This document shows, one piece after another, positions 7,974-16,288 of a stretch of DNA of 37,728 nt. A program made the position numbers and the translations under genes. The stretch's first letter is position 1; each line of letters begins with the position of its first letter. Under the pieces are notes generated by a model, which saw only the letters and a program-made list of their open reading frames with translations, did no database searches and had not been told where the DNA came from. The stretch is from Sedimentisphaerales bacterium. Lineage in GTDB: Bacteria > Planctomycetota > Phycisphaerae > Sedimentisphaerales > Anaerobacaceae. The DNA is taken from NCBI GenBank assembly GCA_016931715.1, contig JAFGEF010000101.1, forward strand, positions 1 to 37,728, given 5' to 3'.

Positions 7974-9458
7974 ATGTATAAACAACTTTTAAAAATAGTA
8001 ACAAATCTCGGCTCGCCGAAAGTAATGGTTGTTGGTGATTTTATGTTAGACGTGTACATTTACGGCGACGCAGAGCGAATAAGCCCTGAAGCGCCGGTAC
8101 CTGTTCTTTTAATTCGTGAAAAAAAGTATGGCTGCGGCGGAGCGGGTTCCGTGGCAGCAGACTTATCCGCACTTGGAGCCTCCGTTACCTGTGTAGGAAT
8201 AATTGGGCAAGACCAGAACGGAAAAGAGCTTACCAGTAAACTTAAAGAGCTTCATGCTGACACATCAGGCCTGATGGAGATAAAAAGCCGCCCTACTATC
8301 AGCAAGCAAAGACTTATTGGTCTGGCGCAGCATCGCCATCAGCAGCAGTTGTTCAGAATGGATGAAGAATCGACAGAGCCCCTTTCGCCGGAGCAGGAGG
8401 AAAAAATCCTGACTCTATACAAACAAAGACTGCCGCAGGCGGATGTAATTTGTATACAGGACCATAATAAAGGTCTGCTCAACAAGTCGCTTTGCAGTGA
8501 ATTGATTAAATCCGCGAAGCAGGCCGGGAAAAAAATAATTATCGACCCCTGCCTGACCAGTGACTACTCGAAATACGAGGGAGCAGCTTTAATCACACCG
8601 AACAGGCAGGAATCATCGAACGCAGTAGGCTTCGAGCTGCAAAATGAAACAGATTATGCGAACGCCGCAAGCAGGCTTATAAAAAAACTCAAGCTGGAAG
8701 CGGTAGTTATCACGCTTGATAAGACAGGTGCATACTTAAAAACCAAAGGAATAAATCAATTAATACCAACTCGTCCGAGGGATGTCTATGATGTTACCGG
8801 CGCGGGTGACATGGTTCTATCGACAATTGCAATGACACTGGCGGCCGGCTTCGATTATAAAACAGCAGTCGAGCTTGCCAATGTAACCGGCGGAATAGAA
8901 GTGGGAAAATTCGGAAACCAGACCATAACCATCGATGAGATTATAGACGAACTCATCAGCCAGAATCATACAAACACCAGCAAGGTCCTTTTAGATGATT
9001 TATTAGTTGACGAACTTAACTGGCATCGAAAGCGTCATAAAAAGATAGTTTTTACGAACGGCTGCTTCGATGTTCTTCATACCGGTCATGTCGAATATTT
9101 AAAATTCTGCAAATCACAGGGAGATATAATAGTTGTCGGTTTAAACAGTGACGGCTCTGTTAAGAAAATTAAGGGCAACGATCGGCCTGTGAATAATCAG
9201 CATGACAGGGCATTGGTCCTGGCCGCACTGGAAATGATCGATTATATCACGATTTTCGATGAACCAGACCCGCTGAACCTGATTAAGAAAGTCAAACCTG
9301 ACATACTTGTAAAAGGACAGGACTGGGAAAAAAAAGGCATCATTGGACGTGAATTCGTTGAATCATCGGGAGGCAAAGTCGTTCTCGCCCCGATTGTTAA
9401 AGGCAAAAGTTCCACAGCAACAATAGAAAAAATGAAATCATTACAGGCAAAATCCTGA
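7974..9458 (+). CDS. hldE: Bifunctional D-beta-D-heptose 7-phosphate kinase / heptose 1-phosphate adenylyltransferase
   Basis: HldE carries out two steps of ADP-heptose synthesis in the cytoplasm. The N-terminal half is a PfkB/ribokinase-type kinase: VMVVGDFMLDVYIYGDAERISPEAPVPV at the start and the anion-hole/catalytic DVTGAGDM near residue 275. The C-terminal ~135 residues are a nucleotidyltransferase with TNGCFDVLHTGH (HxGH-type motif, near residue 360) and VKGQDW. The 494-residue length matches E. coli HldE (477). I chose the ATG at 7974; a TTG at 7938 in the same frame would add a 12-residue hydrophobic tail overlapping lpxK. The stop overlaps the gmhA start (TGATG), which suggests translational coupling. 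Confidence 0.95.
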   Translation: MYKQLLKIVTNLGSPKVMVVGDFMLDVYIYGDAERISPEAPVPVLLIREKKYGCGGAGSVAADLSALGASVTCVGIIGQDQNGKELTSKLKELHADTSGLMEIKSRPTISKQRLIGLAQHRHQQQLFRMDEESTEPLSPEQEEKILTLYKQRLPQADVICIQDHNKGLLNKSLCSELIKSAKQAGKKIIIDPCLTSDYSKYEGAALITPNRQESSNAVGFELQNETDYANAASRLIKKLKLEAVVITLDKTGAYLKTKGINQLIPTRPRDVYDVTGAGDMVLSTIAMTLAAGFDYKTAVELANVTGGIEVGKFGNQTITIDEIIDELISQNHTNTSKVLLDDLLVDELNWHRKRHKKIVFTNGCFDVLHTGHVEYLKFCKSQGDIIVVGLNSDGSVKKIKGNDRPVNNQHDRALVLAALEMIDYITIFDEPDPLNLIKKVKPDILVKGQDWEKKGIIGREFVESSGGKVVLAPIVKGKSSTATIEKMKSLQAKS

Positions 9459-10042
9459 TGAATAAAGAAACAAAAAAACTTATTACCGAATCTGTCGAAT
9501 CGCATCGAAAGATGACCGATGAGTTTCTAAAAAGCGGCATTGAAAAAATCGCTGCGATATCAGAAATAATCATCGAATCATTAGAACATAACGGCACAAT
9601 TTACATCTGCGGCAACGGAGGTTCAGCCGCAGACGCCCAGCATATTGCAAGTGAGTTAGTCGGCAGGTTCCAAAGAGAAAGAAAAGGCCTGGCGGCAGTT
9701 GCCCTTACCACTGATACCTCCATAATGACATCAGTTGCCAACGATTACACTTTCGAGCATATTTTCTCCAGGCAGGTTCAGGCTCTCGCAGAACATGGCG
9801 ACATTCTGTGGACATTTTCAACAAGCGGAACTTCACCAAATATATTAGCGGCGGCAAAGCTGGCAAAAGAAATCGGCGCAACTGTTTTAGCCTTTACAGG
9901 CAGAAGCGGCAGCGAACTTGAAAATATAGCTGATATCTGTTTTTGTGCCGATTCGAATACAACCGCACGAAGCCAGGAAATTCATCAGCTTGCTTATCAT
10001 ATAATCTGTGACCTTGTTGAAAAACATTTTACTAACAATTAG
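9458..10042 (+). CDS. gmhA: Phosphoheptose (sedoheptulose 7-phosphate) isomerase
   Basis: GmhA turns sedoheptulose 7-phosphate into D-glycero-D-manno-heptose 7-phosphate, the first committed step to ADP-heptose. The 194-residue protein is a single SIS domain with the GmhA signature CGNGGSAADAQHIASELVGRF near residues 50-70, then TSGTSPNI, and RSQEIHQLAYHIICDLVE at the end. Length is normal for the family. The ATG shares one base with the hldE stop, and the gmhB-like gene follows after 18 bp. The gene therefore sits in the correct pathway order, and the assignment is firm. Confidence 0.96.
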   Translation: MNKETKKLITESVESHRKMTDEFLKSGIEKIAAISEIIIESLEHNGTIYICGNGGSAADAQHIASELVGRFQRERKGLAAVALTTDTSIMTSVANDYTFEHIFSRQVQALAEHGDILWTFSTSGTSPNILAAAKLAKEIGATVLAFTGRSGSELENIADICFCADSNTTARSQEIHQLAYHIICDLVEKHFTNN

Positions 10043-10060
10043 AACAGGGATACATTGCAC

Positions 10061-11149
10061 ATGTCCGACAAAGCAATATTTTTAGACCGGGATGACACCC
10101 TGGTAGAAGACCCGGGTTATATAAGCGATCCGGACCAGGTAAAACTTATAGATGGAGTACCTGAATCGCTTATTCAGCTTAAGTCACTCGGCTATAAATT
10201 GATTGTCGTCAGCAACCAGTCCGGTATCGCGCGAGGAATTATCACGGAGAAGAAGCTTGAACAAATTCACGACCGCCTAAAGCAATTACTCGCGGAAAAA
10301 AACGCTTATTTGGACAAAATTTATTACTGTCCATACCACCCGGACGGCATTGTTCCTAAATACCGCAAGGAAAGCAATTGCAGAAAGCCTAATCCCGGTA
10401 TGCTCTTAAGAGCATATGCCGAAATGAAAATTGACCTGGAACAGTCATGGTGCATAGGAAACAGCAGCCGGGATATTGAAGCCGGAGTGAAAGCTGGATG
10501 TAAAACAATATTGATAGATGTCCCCTATCGTGCAAAATCAAAAGAGCAGGGCGAATCGAAATCATCCGTTTCTCCCGACTATAAGGCGGTTAATATAAAA
10601 GAAGCTGTCAATATCATAAAAAAATATCTGCGAACTCATGCGGCACCCAAACAGCAGGAGCAGCCGGCTCCGCCAAAAACAGAGGAACCAGTTCCGCAAG
10701 TCACTGAAACTGCCGCTGAGATTGAACCCGTTCCGACAATACAGGAACAACTTACCGAGCAAACTATTGAAATATATGAACAAACACCTGAACCGGCTGA
10801 TGAGCCAACCATAAACGAACCAAACGTTAGTGAAAAACAGCCTGAACAGGAGATTCCTGAAACAAAAAATCCAACTCATAAATCCCGGCAAGACAAAACT
10901 GAACTTCTTTTAAATGATATAGCCGGACAGCTCAGAAAAATGCAGAGGGAGGAAATGTTCAGTGAGTTCTCCATAATGCGGCTTGTAGCAGGTATTGTGC
11001 AGATACTCGTTTTGTTCTGCCTGCTGGCTACAATCTGGTTTCTGATGAGTTCTGAAAACAAAAGCGAGTCAGTCTTTACCTCGCTCGGCTTTGCTATTGT
11101 TCTTCAGCTTATGGCATTGACTTTTTATATAATGCATGGGAGAAAATAA
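10061..11149 (+). CDS. gmhB: GmhB-like heptose-bisphosphate 7-phosphatase with a C-terminal membrane anchor
   Basis: By position and similarity this removes the 7-phosphate of heptose 1,7-bisphosphate. Residues 1-190 form a HAD-IIIA domain: DRDDT at 9-13 (nucleophile Asp9, acid Asp11), SNQSGIARG at 51-59, and YYCPYHPDG...NCRKPNPGML at 88-115. Compared with E. coli GmhB, Zn ligands His94 and Cys107 are Tyr and Ser here, leaving Cys90, His93 and Cys107 of this protein. The Mg-binding Asp of motif IV is Asn134 (GNSSRD). A Pro/Glu/Gln-rich linker (193-275), a short amphipathic helix and two membrane spans (about 306-329 and 338-357) follow. That makes 362 residues against the usual ~190. I chose the ATG at 10061 (AGGGA upstream) over a TTG at 10055. 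Activity is uncertain because of the changed metal sites. Confidence 0.85.
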   Translation: MSDKAIFLDRDDTLVEDPGYISDPDQVKLIDGVPESLIQLKSLGYKLIVVSNQSGIARGIITEKKLEQIHDRLKQLLAEKNAYLDKIYYCPYHPDGIVPKYRKESNCRKPNPGMLLRAYAEMKIDLEQSWCIGNSSRDIEAGVKAGCKTILIDVPYRAKSKEQGESKSSVSPDYKAVNIKEAVNIIKKYLRTHAAPKQQEQPAPPKTEEPVPQVTETAAEIEPVPTIQEQLTEQTIEIYEQTPEPADEPTINEPNVSEKQPEQEIPETKNPTHKSRQDKTELLLNDIAGQLRKMQREEMFSEFSIMRLVAGIVQILVLFCLLATIWFLMSSENKSESVFTSLGFAIVLQLMALTFYIMHGRK

Positions 11150-11169
11150 ATATTAACAAGGTCGATTCC

Positions 11170-12243
11170 ATGAAGCAAAATATCAAACTTAAATCGCAGG
11201 ATGCAAATATGCTGCTTTGGCTGCCGTCTCCTATGGGCGATGCAGTTATGTGCACGCCCGCTTTAAGAGCAATAAGAAAACATTTCAAGTCAGGAAAGAT
11301 TACTTTTATAGCCAAATCCGTAGTCAGACAAGTTCTTTCTCCTTGCAGTTTTAATGATGACTGGATTGAATATAAAAATAATAATCCCTTTACAATAGCA
11401 AAAGAATTAAAAAAACATGAATTCACTCATGCCGTCCTTTTTAAAAATTCTTTTGCCTCAGCATTTGCAGTCCGTTTTGCAGGAATACCGAATCGTGTCG
11501 GATATTCACGTGAGAACAGAGGTTTCTTTCTCACAGACAAGCTGTATCCGGAAAAACTTGATAACGGCAAATATAAACCTAACTCAATGGTTGATTATTA
11601 TCTGGCTGTTGCCTCCAGACTCGGCGCCGATATAACGAACAGACACCTCGAACTATCAGTCAATCCGCAGGATAAATTTGCTCTGCTGGAGAAATTGCCT
11701 GAGCTTGCAAAAACTTCCAGGCCGATTATTATTTTTGTCCCGGGCGGAGCATTCGGACCAAGTAAGCTCTGGCCTGCTGCAAAATTCGTTCAGGCGGCAG
11801 ATAAGCTGATGGAAGAATATAACGCCACTATAGTGATATCTGTCGCTTATACTGAAGCTGAAAAACAAATAGCAAAAGAAATCTGCAACTCAAGCAAATA
11901 TTCACAACCTGACAATAAAACAGGCGGCAGACTCATCAGCCTGGCAGACAGATATGTCAGCCTTGGCGAGTTAAAGCCGCTCTTTTCCATGGCAGATTTG
12001 GTAATAACAAATGATACCGGACCGAGACATATCGCAGTTGCGCTCCAGCGTAATGTTATTACTCTTTTCGGCCCAAGCAATCCCGCATGGACAGATACAG
12101 GCTATGAAAAAGAAATTAAAATCATAAGTAATATCGACTGCGCACCCTGCCATAAGAAAGTATGCCCTAAAGAAAACCAGTGTATGACAGGAATAGCCGT
12201 TGAGGAAGTTCTTGCGGCGGCAGATAAGTTTTTGAAAAAGTAA
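11170..12243 (+). CDS. waaF: LPS heptosyltransferase II-type glycosyltransferase (GT9)
   Basis: This enzyme transfers heptose from ADP-heptose onto the LPS inner core on the cytoplasmic face of the inner membrane. The 357-residue protein has the GT9 layout: an N-terminal acceptor-site motif LPSPMGDAVMCTPALRAI (catalytic Asp in MGD), then GGAFGPSKLWP with the nucleotide-contacting Lys, then TNDTGPRHIA. Near the C-terminus is a Cys-rich segment (CAPCHKKVCPKENQCM) typical of WaaF-like proteins. It follows the ADP-heptose synthesis genes directly, which supports the substrate. The ATG at 11170 has AAGG about 9 nt upstream, and the next gene begins 7 bp after the stop. Confidence 0.92.
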   Translation: MKQNIKLKSQDANMLLWLPSPMGDAVMCTPALRAIRKHFKSGKITFIAKSVVRQVLSPCSFNDDWIEYKNNNPFTIAKELKKHEFTHAVLFKNSFASAFAVRFAGIPNRVGYSRENRGFFLTDKLYPEKLDNGKYKPNSMVDYYLAVASRLGADITNRHLELSVNPQDKFALLEKLPELAKTSRPIIIFVPGGAFGPSKLWPAAKFVQAADKLMEEYNATIVISVAYTEAEKQIAKEICNSSKYSQPDNKTGGRLISLADRYVSLGELKPLFSMADLVITNDTGPRHIAVALQRNVITLFGPSNPAWTDTGYEKEIKIISNIDCAPCHKKVCPKENQCMTGIAVEEVLAAADKFLKK

Positions 12244-12250
12244 ACTCAAG

Positions 12251-13834
12251 ATGGAACCATCTATATATAGAAAACAATGGCTTGATTTGAAAAACTCTTC
12301 TTCCCTCAGGGAAGAACTGCATCAATTATCGCGCAAAATCGCTTTTTCATTTATCGACAGATACTACCAAAAAGGCTTATATGTCCCGGAATACATCGAC
12401 CTGATATGCGAAATGGCAACATCATACGAGGAGCCGGAACTGAATAAAATTACATCATCATCCCTTTTTGAAATTGTTGTTGAACAAATATGTGACGACT
12501 ACGAATATATGCCTGTGGAAATATACACGCGTGTTATGTCACAGGTTATCACATTCTGCCGAAACACTCCTGCAGGAGAATCACTGGACAAAAAATTATC
12601 TGATTTCGGAATTTTCACTTTCGAGGATATCTACAGCAGGTCCGAACGCGTACATTCAAGAAAATACTCTTACGACATAACCAAAGCCCCGGAAAAAATA
12701 ATCCTGCTTTCACGAGTAACCATAGGAGCTGATGTCGCTATTCTCAGTGTTATGATTCAGAAACTCTCGAAATTTTTCCCCAAAGCGGAAATCGTTATAA
12801 TAGGGAACGATAAACTGGCAGGTATTTTCGGGGGCAGCAAAAACATACGTCTGTGCAAGCTTTCTTACGCCCGCAAAGATGGACTTTTAGAACGTTTGTC
12901 AAGCTGGCACAGCAGCCTGGAAATTATTTCTGATGAAATACCAAAAGGAAGTGAAAACAAAGTACTTCTGATTGATCCGGATTCGAGAATTTCTCAATTG
13001 GGAGTATTACCTGTAAGCAAGACGGACAATTATTTATTTTTCAACAGCCGCAAGTGTATTGCATCATCTCAAAACGCCTGTATGGCTGAACTTGCTAATC
13101 ACTGGATGGATTCTGTTTTCGGTAAATCCGAATTTTGCTTTCCGGCAATCTGGACACCGATGAATTTTTCTCTTCAGGCAAAAAAAATAGTCACCAGCCT
13201 TCGAGCCGCCGGATGTGAAAAAATAATCGCAGTAAATTTCGGCGTGGGCGGCAATCCGCGAAAAAGTCTTGGTCTTGAATTCGAGAAAAAACTTCTGCGG
13301 GAACTTTTGAAAACTCCGCGCACTGCAGTACTTTTAGACAGTGGATTCGGCCAGGCGGAATTGTCACAATCCGCCATGCTGCTAAGCGATTTGCAGAATC
13401 ATGGATTCCAGACTTTTAGTGCTCGATTCGCAGATTTCGATAACTGCACTATGTCACATGGCCTTGCTGTTCTTGAGTGTACGATAGGTGAAATCGCATC
13501 GATTATCGCACAAAGCGATGAATACATTGGTTATGATTCTGCATGTCAGCATATCGCAGCAGCAGCACAAACTCCGACGCTGACTATTTTTGCAGGCATA
13601 AATAATATGCACTTCATCCGGCGATGGAGCGCGTGCGGCAATACACAATGTAAAATAGTACATGCAAATACACTTGATGATCCGGCACACATTGATGTTG
13701 ATGAGATTATTTTGCGAATCACGGAAGAACGAGCCGCTCTGAAGCGAGAGATTCCAAAGCAAAAACACAAAATCAGTGAAATAAAGACTTCTCTGCACAA
13801 GAAAGAAGAGGCAAAAAAAGATAAAGTGAGCTGA
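12251..13834 (+). CDS. GT9-like glycosyltransferase with an extra N-terminal helical domain
   Basis: The 527-residue protein is about 170 residues longer than ordinary heptosyltransferases. Residues 1 to ~145 are helical, acidic and unlike any family I know. From ~150 a GT-B fold of GT9 type can be traced. It starts with LLSRVTIGADVAILSVMIQKLSKFFP (corresponding to the LPSPMGD segment of WaaF), continues with NFGVGGNPRKSLGLEFEKKLL (Lys site), and ends with IGYDSACQHIAAAAQTPTLTIFAG (the NDTGxxH segment, with the Asp and His kept). The last ~35 residues are a Lys/Glu-rich tail. It may add a heptose or another ADP- or NDP-sugar to the core. It lies 7 bp after waaF, and its stop codon lies inside a 9-bp stem-loop. 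Confidence 0.7.
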   Translation: MEPSIYRKQWLDLKNSSSLREELHQLSRKIAFSFIDRYYQKGLYVPEYIDLICEMATSYEEPELNKITSSSLFEIVVEQICDDYEYMPVEIYTRVMSQVITFCRNTPAGESLDKKLSDFGIFTFEDIYSRSERVHSRKYSYDITKAPEKIILLSRVTIGADVAILSVMIQKLSKFFPKAEIVIIGNDKLAGIFGGSKNIRLCKLSYARKDGLLERLSSWHSSLEIISDEIPKGSENKVLLIDPDSRISQLGVLPVSKTDNYLFFNSRKCIASSQNACMAELANHWMDSVFGKSEFCFPAIWTPMNFSLQAKKIVTSLRAAGCEKIIAVNFGVGGNPRKSLGLEFEKKLLRELLKTPRTAVLLDSGFGQAELSQSAMLLSDLQNHGFQTFSARFADFDNCTMSHGLAVLECTIGEIASIIAQSDEYIGYDSACQHIAAAAQTPTLTIFAGINNMHFIRRWSACGNTQCKIVHANTLDDPAHIDVDEIILRITEERAALKREIPKQKHKISEIKTSLHKKEEAKKDKVS

Positions 13835-13860
13835 GTTCAGGCTTTTTTATTTCAGCTCAC
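13826..13860 (+). promoter_or_regulatory. Stem-loop spanning the stop codon, between the GT9-like and radical SAM genes
   Basis: A perfect 9-bp inverted repeat, GTGAGCTGA (13826-13834) and TCAGCTCAC (13852-13860), encloses a 17-nt loop with a T6 run. The GT9-like stop TGA is the last three bases of the left arm. The radical SAM start is 14 nt downstream of the right arm, with an AAGGA in between. It is not a classical terminator because the T-run is in the loop. It may attenuate transcription, stabilise the upstream mRNA, or tune translation of the next gene. Confidence 0.55.
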
Positions 13861-13874
13861 AAAGCATAAGGATT

Positions 13875-15395
13875 ATGAAAATATTTTTTATTTACCCATC
13901 GGCAGAATCTCAATTAGGTTTTAACTATGGCGTAGCCCATATTGCTTCGGTACTAAGAAACGCCGGTCACAAAGTTGTGTTCTGGCAGCTTTGTGAAGAG
14001 CTTGCGCCGCTGCCTGCAGAAAAGGAATTTATTGCGCGTCTCACTGATGAAAAACCTGATATTCTTGCTTTTTCCATAGTCACCAATCAATGGGCATACA
14101 CCCAGACTCTTGCCCGCTGGGCGAAGAATAATTTTTCTTTTCCCACCGCAGCGGGCGGCATTCATACATTAGCCGGAGCAGGAGAAATATTAAAAACAGG
14201 CTTGTTCGATTATGTCTTCCGCGGCGAATGTGAAGAGGCATTCCCCGAGTTTGTGGAAAAACTTGCAAGAGGTGAAAATATCGAAGACGTACGCAATCTT
14301 GCTTTTATAAAAAACGGCGAAATTAAAATCAATCCTGTTCGACCTCTTCCTGATATTGAAAAATTGCCTCAAAAAGATTACGAAAGCATGGATTTTCAGA
14401 AGATGATTGATGCCAAACACGGCTGGGTCGGACTGATGGCTTCAAGAGGATGCCCCTTTTCATGCACGTATTGCTTCAATCACGTAATGGTAAAATCGTA
14501 CAGGGACGACCTGAAATGCAGCTTCAGCCAGCTTAATTACATCCGGCGATTCGGAGTAGAAAATGTTATCGACGAAATTAAATACCTGCTGAAAAACTAC
14601 AGCAATATAAATATGTTTATTTTCGATGATGACCTTTTCACTTTCGATAAGCAATATGTAAAAGAGTTCTGCCGGGCTTATAAAAAGATTTCCAAAATAC
14701 CGTTCGTCGTGAACGCTCATGTCGGCTTTTTCGATGAGGAAAGTGCGCGTGAGCTTGCAGATGCCAACTGCAAAATTGTTAAATTCGGTGTGGAGTCGGG
14801 CAGCCCGAACGTCCGCGACAAAATCCTGAATCGGCATATGAGCAATGAAAACATAATCAGGGCAATAAACACTGTCGAAAATTTCGGAATGCACAGCTCT
14901 GTCTTTCTTATAATAGGTTTCCCGCATGAAACAGAGAAAGACCTGTATGAGACTATCAAACTTATGAGCGCCGCTAAACCGGGCAGATTTCGCTGGACAT
15001 ATTTTTTCCCCTTCCCCGGCACTCAGGCATATCAAATCAGTCTCGACGGCGGATATATCAACTTCGAAAAAATGGAGAAGCTGAAAAACTTCACCGACCG
15101 CTCATGTTTGGAATTCAGCCCGGAGCATGATTTATTGCTGAAAAAAATCGGGTGCATTATGCCATGGTTTGTGAACGCTTATTCAGACCTGCCTGCTGCA
15201 AAGTTTTATTCAGGCAAAATAAAGGAAATTCTCACGATGGACGAAGACCAGTGGAATAAGATTTCAAAAAATCTCCGGCATGAAGACAAAAAATATTCCC
15301 TTGAATTTTCCGGAAAAGGTATGTCGCATTACGCCATAAAATATAACCGTTTCATGGGAGTTATCTCTGATTATTTTCTGCATGATGCTCAATAG
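13875..15395 (+). CDS. B12-binding-type radical SAM protein in the LPS core operon
   Basis: The 506-residue protein has an N-terminal Rossmann-like domain of the B12-binding family (residues 1-~145: GVAHIASVLRNAGHKV, then AAGGIHTLAGAGEIL and FDYVFRGECEEAFPEF). The usual DxHxxG cobalamin-ligand motif is not evident. The radical SAM core follows with the cluster motif CPFSCTYC (Cys193, Cys197, Cys200), then FIFDDDLFTFD, KFGVESGSP and FLIIGFPHET, which are hallmarks of the HpnJ/BchE-like group. The C-terminal ~110 residues are family specific. These enzymes use SAM-derived radicals for methyl transfer, ring formation or related steps on lipids and natural products. Here the substrate is probably an LPS or lipid A intermediate. 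It lies 40 bp after the GT9-like gene and 6 bp before the kinase. Confidence 0.88.
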   Translation: MKIFFIYPSAESQLGFNYGVAHIASVLRNAGHKVVFWQLCEELAPLPAEKEFIARLTDEKPDILAFSIVTNQWAYTQTLARWAKNNFSFPTAAGGIHTLAGAGEILKTGLFDYVFRGECEEAFPEFVEKLARGENIEDVRNLAFIKNGEIKINPVRPLPDIEKLPQKDYESMDFQKMIDAKHGWVGLMASRGCPFSCTYCFNHVMVKSYRDDLKCSFSQLNYIRRFGVENVIDEIKYLLKNYSNINMFIFDDDLFTFDKQYVKEFCRAYKKISKIPFVVNAHVGFFDEESARELADANCKIVKFGVESGSPNVRDKILNRHMSNENIIRAINTVENFGMHSSVFLIIGFPHETEKDLYETIKLMSAAKPGRFRWTYFFPFPGTQAYQISLDGGYINFEKMEKLKNFTDRSCLEFSPEHDLLLKKIGCIMPWFVNAYSDLPAAKFYSGKIKEILTMDEDQWNKISKNLRHEDKKYSLEFSGKGMSHYAIKYNRFMGVISDYFLHDAQ

Positions 15396-15401
15396 CTTAT
15401 A

Positions 15402-16259
15402 ATGACTGAACAGAAATTCATAAAAATATCGAATGATTTTTTTGTGGACGCAGATTTCGAGCTGTCGTTTAGAAAGCTTGGTTTGACTTCCATCGAATCT
15501 GTCTTTGCCTTCGATACGGCTAAAAATTTAACAAAGAAAAATCTTGCTTCATTTCGCTCTCGTCTGCAATTTGAAATCAGCTCTCCGCGATCAACAACAC
15601 TTTTTCTCAAACGTTACGACAATCCGCCAATCACAGTCCAATTGAAAAACTGGTTTTCAGGACGAGGCAGAAAAAGCCTGGGTTTTCTGGAATATGAAAC
15701 CTCGGAAAAACTAAGAAGAGCGGGAATAAACACACCCAAAACAATCGCTTATGGCCAGCAATGGAATTCTATTTTTGAGAAAAGAAGTTTTTTCATAACT
15801 GAAAAGATTCCTGATGCAGAAGCAATTGAACGAAAACTGCCCGATTGTTTTCAAGGTAAACCTGCACCGGAAAATTTAAGGTTAAGAAGAAAATTTATTT
15901 CCAACCTGGCAAAATTCATAAAGAAATTCCACGAAACAAATTATCGCCATCGGGATTTGTATTTATCACATATATTTTACAGTAACAAAGACGATTTTTA
16001 CCTGATTGACCTGGCGAGAGCGTTCAGGCCCTTTATACTGAAAAGACGATTCCAAATTAAAGATATTGCGCAGCTTTATTATTCTGCGCCGGGAAAACAT
16101 TTTTCTCGAACCGACAGGATGCGTTTCTATCTCGACTATACTGGCCGCAGGAAATTAAATCCTGATGATAAGATATTTATTTTTCAGGTTATAAAAAAAG
16201 TGAATCGAATTCACAAGCATGGCATCAGGCATGACAGGCAATCTCCATTTGCAAATTGA
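15402..16259 (+). CDS. RfaP/InaA-type lipopolysaccharide kinase
   Basis: This 285-residue protein-kinase-fold enzyme probably phosphorylates an LPS core sugar (heptose or Kdo). The N-lobe has a Lys in TTLFLKRYDNP, and the C-lobe has the catalytic loop HRDLYLSHIF (His183, Asp185) and the metal-binding DLARA (Asp203) in place of DFG. This is the typical pattern of the RfaP/InaA/Kdo-kinase family. The basic C-terminal tail may aid membrane contact. It starts 6 bp after the radical SAM gene and lies before a WaaG-like GT4, the usual neighbourhood of waaP. The exact sugar and position cannot be read from sequence, so no symbol is given. Confidence 0.88.
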   Translation: MTEQKFIKISNDFFVDADFELSFRKLGLTSIESVFAFDTAKNLTKKNLASFRSRLQFEISSPRSTTLFLKRYDNPPITVQLKNWFSGRGRKSLGFLEYETSEKLRRAGINTPKTIAYGQQWNSIFEKRSFFITEKIPDAEAIERKLPDCFQGKPAPENLRLRRKFISNLAKFIKKFHETNYRHRDLYLSHIFYSNKDDFYLIDLARAFRPFILKRRFQIKDIAQLYYSAPGKHFSRTDRMRFYLDYTGRRKLNPDDKIFIFQVIKKVNRIHKHGIRHDRQSPFAN

Positions 16260-16288
16260 GAGGATAACAGGTATATTCTGCTATTAAT

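Noticed and set aside
9242..9505. Minus-strand open frames inside hldE, gatB, gatA and the LPS genes
   Set aside because: They lie opposite well-identified genes with clear motifs and have no ribosome sites or domains of their own.
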